DNA of 64,000 nt from NCBI GenBank assembly GCA_054601695.1, contig BAAHQB010000109.1:310001-374000 (forward strand), given 5' to 3'. The notes beneath the pieces were generated by a model, which did not search any database, had not been told where the DNA came from, and was given only the letters and a program-made list of their open reading frames with translations. Position numbers and translations under genes: made by a program. Of this stretch, positions 42,180 to 64,000 are shown piece by piece. The stretch's first letter is position 1. Each line of letters begins with the position of its first letter. Source of the stretch: Amorphochlora amoebiformis (lineage: Eukaryota > Cercozoa > Chlorarachniophyceae).

Positions 42180-43262
42180 ATTTGCGTATCTAGGGTTAGG
42201 GTTAGGGTTAGGGTTAGGGTTAGGGTTAGGGTTAGGGTTAGGGTTAGGGTTAGAGCTCAGGTTAGAGTTAGGGTTAGGGTTAGGATATGGCTAGGGTTGG
42301 CTAGGGTCAAGCATAGGGTTATGATTGGGATTTTAAGTTTAACCCTAGCTCTAAACCTAACTCTAACCCTAACCCAGCCCTAACCCTAACCCTAACCCTA
42401 ACCCTAACCCTAACCCTAACCCTAACCGTACCCTAACCCTAAGTCTAATCGACCTCCAACTCTAGCTCTAACCTTAATTGTAACTAGGGTTAGGGCTGGG
42501 TTAGGGTTAGGGTTAGGGTTAGAGCTAGGGTTGGAGCTAGGGTTAGGGCTAGGGTTAAGGTTAGTTTAGAGCTAGGGTTAGAGCGAGGATTAAGTTAGGG
42601 TTAGGGTTAGGGTTAGAGCTTGGGTTGGAACAGGGTTACTTAGGGTTAGGGTTAGGGTTAGGTTAGAGCTAGGGTTGGAGGTAGGGTTTAGGGTTAGAAT
42701 TGGGTTAGGGTTAGGGTTAGGGTTAGAGGTAGGGTTGGGACTAGGGTTAGACTTAGGGTTTGGCTGGATTTGGGTTAGGGTTGGAGCTAGGGTTACTTAG
42801 GGTTAAGATTGGGTTAGGGTTGAGAGCTAGGGTTACTTAGGGTTTGGTTAGGGTTAGGGTTAGGGCTAGGGTTGAAGCTCGGGGTTAGACTTAGGGTTAG
42901 GGTTAGGGTTAGAGCTAGGGTTAGAGCTAGGGATACTTAGGGTTAGGATTAGGGCTGGGTTAGTGTTAGGGTGAGAGCTAAGGTTAGGGTTCCAGTTAGG
43001 GTTAGGGATAGGGTTACAGTTAGGGTTAGTCTAAGGTTAAGACCAAGGGTTAGGGCTAGGGATAGCGTTGGGGTTGTGGCTAGGGTTAGGATTGGGGATT
43101 TTGGTTACGGTTCGGGTTCGAGTGAAGGTTAGGGTTAGGGTTAGGGTTAGGGTTAGGATTAGGGTTAGGATTAGATCAGGGTTTAGAGTTATCGTTTTAT
43201 AGTCAGGGATAGGGTTAGGGTTAGATTTTGGAATAGGGTTAGGGTTAGGGTTAGGGTTAGGG
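42180..43262. repeat. Telomere-type block with head-to-head inversion
   Basis: TTAGGG runs at 42191-42255, then CCCTAA runs at 42338-42440, then mostly degenerate TTAGGG ('agagctagggttagggttag') to 43262. The order TTAGGG then CCCTAA is the orientation left by joined chromosome ends. It separates the p25-alpha promoter from the end of the next minus-strand gene. Confidence 0.88.
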
Positions 43263-43263
43263 C

Positions 43264-48477
<5,214 letters not shown>

Positions 48478-49170
48478 ACTCAGTAAAACTTATGACTCGA
48501 GAAGTCACATTGAACATTCCCTCGAAAAACGGGGAATTTCGAAGTTATGGTCTTTTCAAAGAGAGGGGGTAGGGTAGAGGAGAGGAGGGGTCACCGGGAT
48601 GTGTCTACACGACTTGACGTGAAAGACGTGAGTGTGGTGTGCGCAATATATAAAGGTAGGATACAGGAAGAAACCGTTTGAAAGGAAACTGAAAATACAT
48701 ATAACATCTTTATGTCATATTACCAATACGTATAGAAAAAGATTAATACACCATTAATACTGTCTAACTTCCTGTTTAACACAGTTATTATACATGCATA
48801 AATAAACGTAAATGCTATATTATCAAAAGATACCCAGATATCTGAAATAAGATATGTGCACCGGGCTTGAGAACCAGAGATCGAAATCGTGGCGGGAAAC
48901 AGTGTCGTGATTCCTCCGAATGTCCCACCCGACGTTCGCATCTGAAACATCCCGCTTTAAATTTCGAAATTTGTTCGGCAAAAATTTAACCATTTTTGGT
49001 CCACACCCCCCCCCTCCCCCCATCTCTCTCTGAAAACCACCCGCATACCTTCTACAACTCGACCCTCCGAGGGTCCGACTCCATCGCCGAGAAATTAATA
49101 AAATGATTTATTCGGAAGCCAACCGGGCGTCACGTTCTCTGTGTGGGTTACACAGCGTTACGTCACGCAA
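48478..49170. promoter_or_regulatory. Divergent promoter-like spacer
   Basis: Mixed-composition unique DNA between the minus-strand gene start and a plus-strand candidate exon. It includes 'caatatataaagg' (TATA-like, about 48645) and a C-rich run at 49007-49020. Short minus-strand frames here (to 76 codons) show no splice logic or family. Confidence 0.45.
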
Positions 49171-49278
49171 ATGAATCGTATTCAGGACTGCATTCGCCAT
49201 CCAGGGAGGGGGCCGGCCATTGAAGCCATGGTACATAGGGAAGTATCACAGGGGTACAGAGGGCTGTGTCACCGCAAG
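49171..49278 (+). CDS. Candidate first exon of an unidentified gene
   Basis: ATG followed by 36 open codons (MNRIQDCIRHPGRGPAIEAM, then VHREVSQGYRGLCHRK), ending at a good donor, AAG|GTAACG. It lies between divergent and convergent neighbours with room for only a short gene before 50636; I found no downstream exon I trust. Confidence 0.3.
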
Positions 49279-49405
49279 GTAACGCCTATCAAGTTTTGGG
49301 TTTTTCAGTACGTCTAATTATAATTCCCAAATGGTAAAATATTGCACTCGGAACGGTATAATATCATATTAATATGTGTGTATTTATGATATAACGTATA
49401 TCATA

Positions 49406-49448
<43 letters not shown>

Positions 49449-49456
49449 GTATAATA

Positions 49457-49487
<31 letters not shown>

Positions 49488-50245
49488 ACGTATAATATAC
49501 ATATGTATATGTTATATATAATATATATATATATACATATATTAAATTATTAATATACATGTACATGTACTAGTACGATCATATTACACTTTTATACATG
49601 TGCGCATCTGTGTATTCGTTATATATAATATATGTACGCACACAATTACATGTATGTGTGTGTGTACACTCATACTGTCATACAGTATATGTGCGTGCCT
49701 GTAAATCATAGTATACTCTAGACGTACTATAATGATATATACATATATATACATATACATGTGTAATATGTGTAATCATTATAGATAATCATGATACACT
49801 AGTGATATATCAGATAATATAATGACATATATACACACATATATATATGATATGCATATCCATAATCATGATATATCCAACTTAGCCCCAGATAGCATTC
49901 CAGCATATAATATTCTGATAATAATACTGGCCTAATAGTCATACTAGTCATAACGGCACTTACGAACCGTAACCGTCATTACTTCGGCCGTTTCATTTCG
50001 ATGATCTTAAAATTCTTAATTAGTAAACTTTATGAATCGAATCCAGCACTATTTTCACTAGTAACAGTTATTTTGCCAATACATGTGTAGTAATATGTGA
50101 CTCGCGGCCAATGATTTATATATATATATATACACGTTAGAAACTTGTTTTAGCAGGGGTCATGCGACTCATGCCGGTTTAACTTAATTCTAGTAATTAT
50201 ACTTTTTCTAGATATATATACATATATATATATACATATATATAA
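49279..50245. other. AT-rich unique spacer
   Basis: (TA)n at 49405-49550, then AT-rich non-repetitive DNA rich in CTAG and ACTAG words. No open frame of note. Confidence 0.55.
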
Positions 50246-50636
50246 AAACGAACTAGAAAAAAAAACAATTAGTATAGTAACGTTTAGAATGTAATACTAC
50301 GCTAAATGAAAACATGTCAATTGTCTCATGGCCAGATTGTAGGTAGAGATTTTGAAATTGTCCGATGACGTGAGCATTATTTTTCGGGTAGTGCTTCGAC
50401 TGTATATGTGATTGTGTGTATTATGTATATATATATACATCTATATATATATATATACATACATACATACATACATACAAATAAAAACGAACTAGAAAAA
50501 AAAACAATTAGTAGCTAGCAACGGTGCGTTGTAAATTGTAATACTACGCGTTAACGTGATGAAAACATGTCAATTGCGTCTCATGGCCAGGTTGTAGGTA
50601 GACATTTTGAAATTGTCCGATGACGTGATCATTATT

Positions 50637-50660
<24 letters not shown>
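50246..50660. repeat. Direct duplication of the GOT1 3' end and trailer
   Basis: 50246-50400 and 50484-50660 share long blocks ('acgaactagaaaaaaaaaca', 'gaaaacatgtcaattg', 'tttgaaattgtccgatgacg') with small indels. The right copy includes the GOT1 stop codon and C-terminal codons; the left is a degraded trailer copy downstream in transcription. Confidence 0.9.
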
Positions 50661-57749
<7,089 letters not shown>

Positions 57750-57768
57750 AATTATAACATATATTATG

Positions 57769-57850
<82 letters not shown>

Positions 57851-58686
57851 TGTACATATATATATATATATACATATATATATGTATATATATATATATA
57901 TATACATACATACATACAATGAAAATCACATAAGTCTTTTTCGAACACATAGATCACCTTTTTTTAACGCATAGATGTATACATACATACATATACATAA
58001 ACACATACTAAAATAGGTCATATTCCCGCCCTTCTCAGCACACCCATCAAAATTCTCCCCAAAATACCGAATTTTTAACGTCGAAAATATGTAAAAATGA
58101 CATTTGGAAGCCATTTGGGGGGGGAATATAGGAGGTCAGCTTGGATGACGTATGTGTATACTAGTCTTGTAATTCTGTACAGAAAGGCAGTGACAGTATG
58201 TACACTGACGGTATGAAACATTCACGGTTCGTCAAGATTTATGCGAACATGTGTACTGGTGAACATAGTTGGCACATGAGCTTCCAAACCCGTGAGAGCA
58301 TGTGTTCTGCCCGCTTAATTGATGATGAAAAGGGGGGGGTTTCTTTCATGCGGGGAAGGCTTACCGTCAGGCCAATGCCGATCTTTTTATCGTTGGAAAA
58401 CATAATTTGTCGGATCTAGATAACGAAAGGGGAAGAGAGGGGGGGAGAGGGAATAGAATTCCGCTCGAAATCTGGCTTTTTTGAGTGCGCCCCTGATGAC
58501 GCGACTCCCTTGCGGAATCCAGATGTGACACGTTCGAAATGTCACGCTAATTATCTGTGATGTCTTTTAAAGGTCACATAAAAGTTTCTGGGTCCCGATA
58601 TTTAATTTATCGGTTAATAACTTGGTGAGACATCACGCTAGGAATGCATGACACATTGCAATATCACGCATATCTTGGATAGCTGG
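57750..58686. promoter_or_regulatory. Divergent promoter between GOT1 (-) and the plus-strand membrane protein
   Basis: 57770-57920 is (TA)n; 57925-58686 is unique DNA with G runs (58119-58126, 58333-58339, 58440-58446) and a weak 73-codon plus-strand frame at 58198 that I do not call. Confidence 0.45.
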
Positions 58687-63559
<4,873 letters not shown>

Positions 63560-63624
63560 ACCAACAAGATCCGAGAGAAACCTTCTGTCTGTTTTATATA
63601 ACCGCTGTGATATCAACTCTGACG
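63560..63624 (+). CDS. Exon-like island of an unidentified gene
   Basis: Acceptor 'cacatacag', donor GACG|GTACCA, open frame [20 protein letters not shown] then T (entered after one base of a split codon). The donor runs into a CCCTAA array. Partly hydrophobic; the parent gene is not identified. Confidence 0.4.
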
Positions 63625-63631
63625 GTACCAA

Positions 63632-63898
63632 ACCCTAACCCTAACCCTAACCCTAACCCTAACCCTAACCCTAACCCTAACCCTAACCCTAACCCTAACC
63701 CTAACCCTAACCTTAAGGCTATATCAACCTAATAGTGACAATCCTAACCCGTGTCGTAACCCGATATCCGACATTCTAATTAAATAGACAATTGGCTTCT
63801 CAACACCGTAATGTGTGCGTGTGTTGTATTAGTATATATATATATATATATATATAAGTAATAATTATATTATATATTATATATATATATATATATGT

Positions 63899-63961
<63 letters not shown>

Positions 63962-64000
63962 CTAAACCTATATCAGCATGATATCAAGTCAAGATTCTAA
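63632..64000. repeat. CCCTAA array, spacer and (TA)n
   Basis: Near-perfect CCCTAA at 63632-63712, unique AT-rich sequence to about 63830, then (TA)n with ATACAT to the right edge. Confidence 0.85.

Overview
Eukaryotic nuclear DNA. About three quarters of the window is microsatellite, mostly (TA)n, with TTAGGG/CCCTAA telomere-type arrays inside the chromosome and some (GA/CT)n. The long YIYI-, RVRV/GLGL- and PNPN-type open frames are repeat translations, not genes. The real genes are split into short exons (about 10 to 170 bases, one of 583) sitting as unique-sequence islands in repeat-filled introns. I built gene models by hand from islands that carry GT/AG (once GC/AG) ends, stay open and match reading phase across every junction. 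Three models are confirmed by strong family resemblance along the spliced protein (ispF, GOT1, p25-alpha/TPPP) and two by a recognisable domain (NBR1-type FW domain; Zn2Cys6 zinc cluster). The others rest on splice sites and phase only.

Organism: ispF (plastid-type MEP isoprenoid pathway) points to a plastid-bearing or formerly plastid-bearing lineage. p25-alpha proteins go with flagellates. Zn2Cys6 factors are typical of fungi but also occur in several algal and protist lineages. TTAGGG is the likely telomere type. An alga or algal-derived protist fits best; I cannot name it.

Layout: ispF (-, about 6.8 kb to the left edge, C-terminus off the window); coiled-coil gene (+, 7.54-9.32 kb); CTAG-rich spacer; unassigned minus-strand exon chain (14.2-10.8 kb); FW-domain gene (-, 26.06 kb to at least 19.7 kb, perhaps 17.2 kb); Zn2Cys6 factor (+, 26.9-31.3 kb, 11 exons); spacer; p25-alpha gene (-, 42.16-32.94 kb, 10 exons); unknown 158-residue protein (-, 48.48-43.26 kb); possible first exon (+, 49.17 kb); GOT1 (-, 57.75-50.64 kb); unknown small membrane protein (+, 58.69-61.83 kb); a last plus-strand exon at 63.56 kb. 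Genes tend to be divergent pairs sharing compact, non-microsatellite promoters (6.8-7.5, 26.1-26.9, 48.5-49.2, 57.8-58.7 kb).

The most unusual feature is a rule seen at nearly every gene: introns hold serial, decayed copies of the edges of the neighbouring exon. Copies of an exon's 5' edge with its acceptor lie in the intron upstream of it; copies of its 3' edge with its donor lie in the intron downstream. The copies are separated by microsatellite. This looks like repeated tandem duplication of an 'exon edge plus microsatellite' unit and probably explains how these introns grew.
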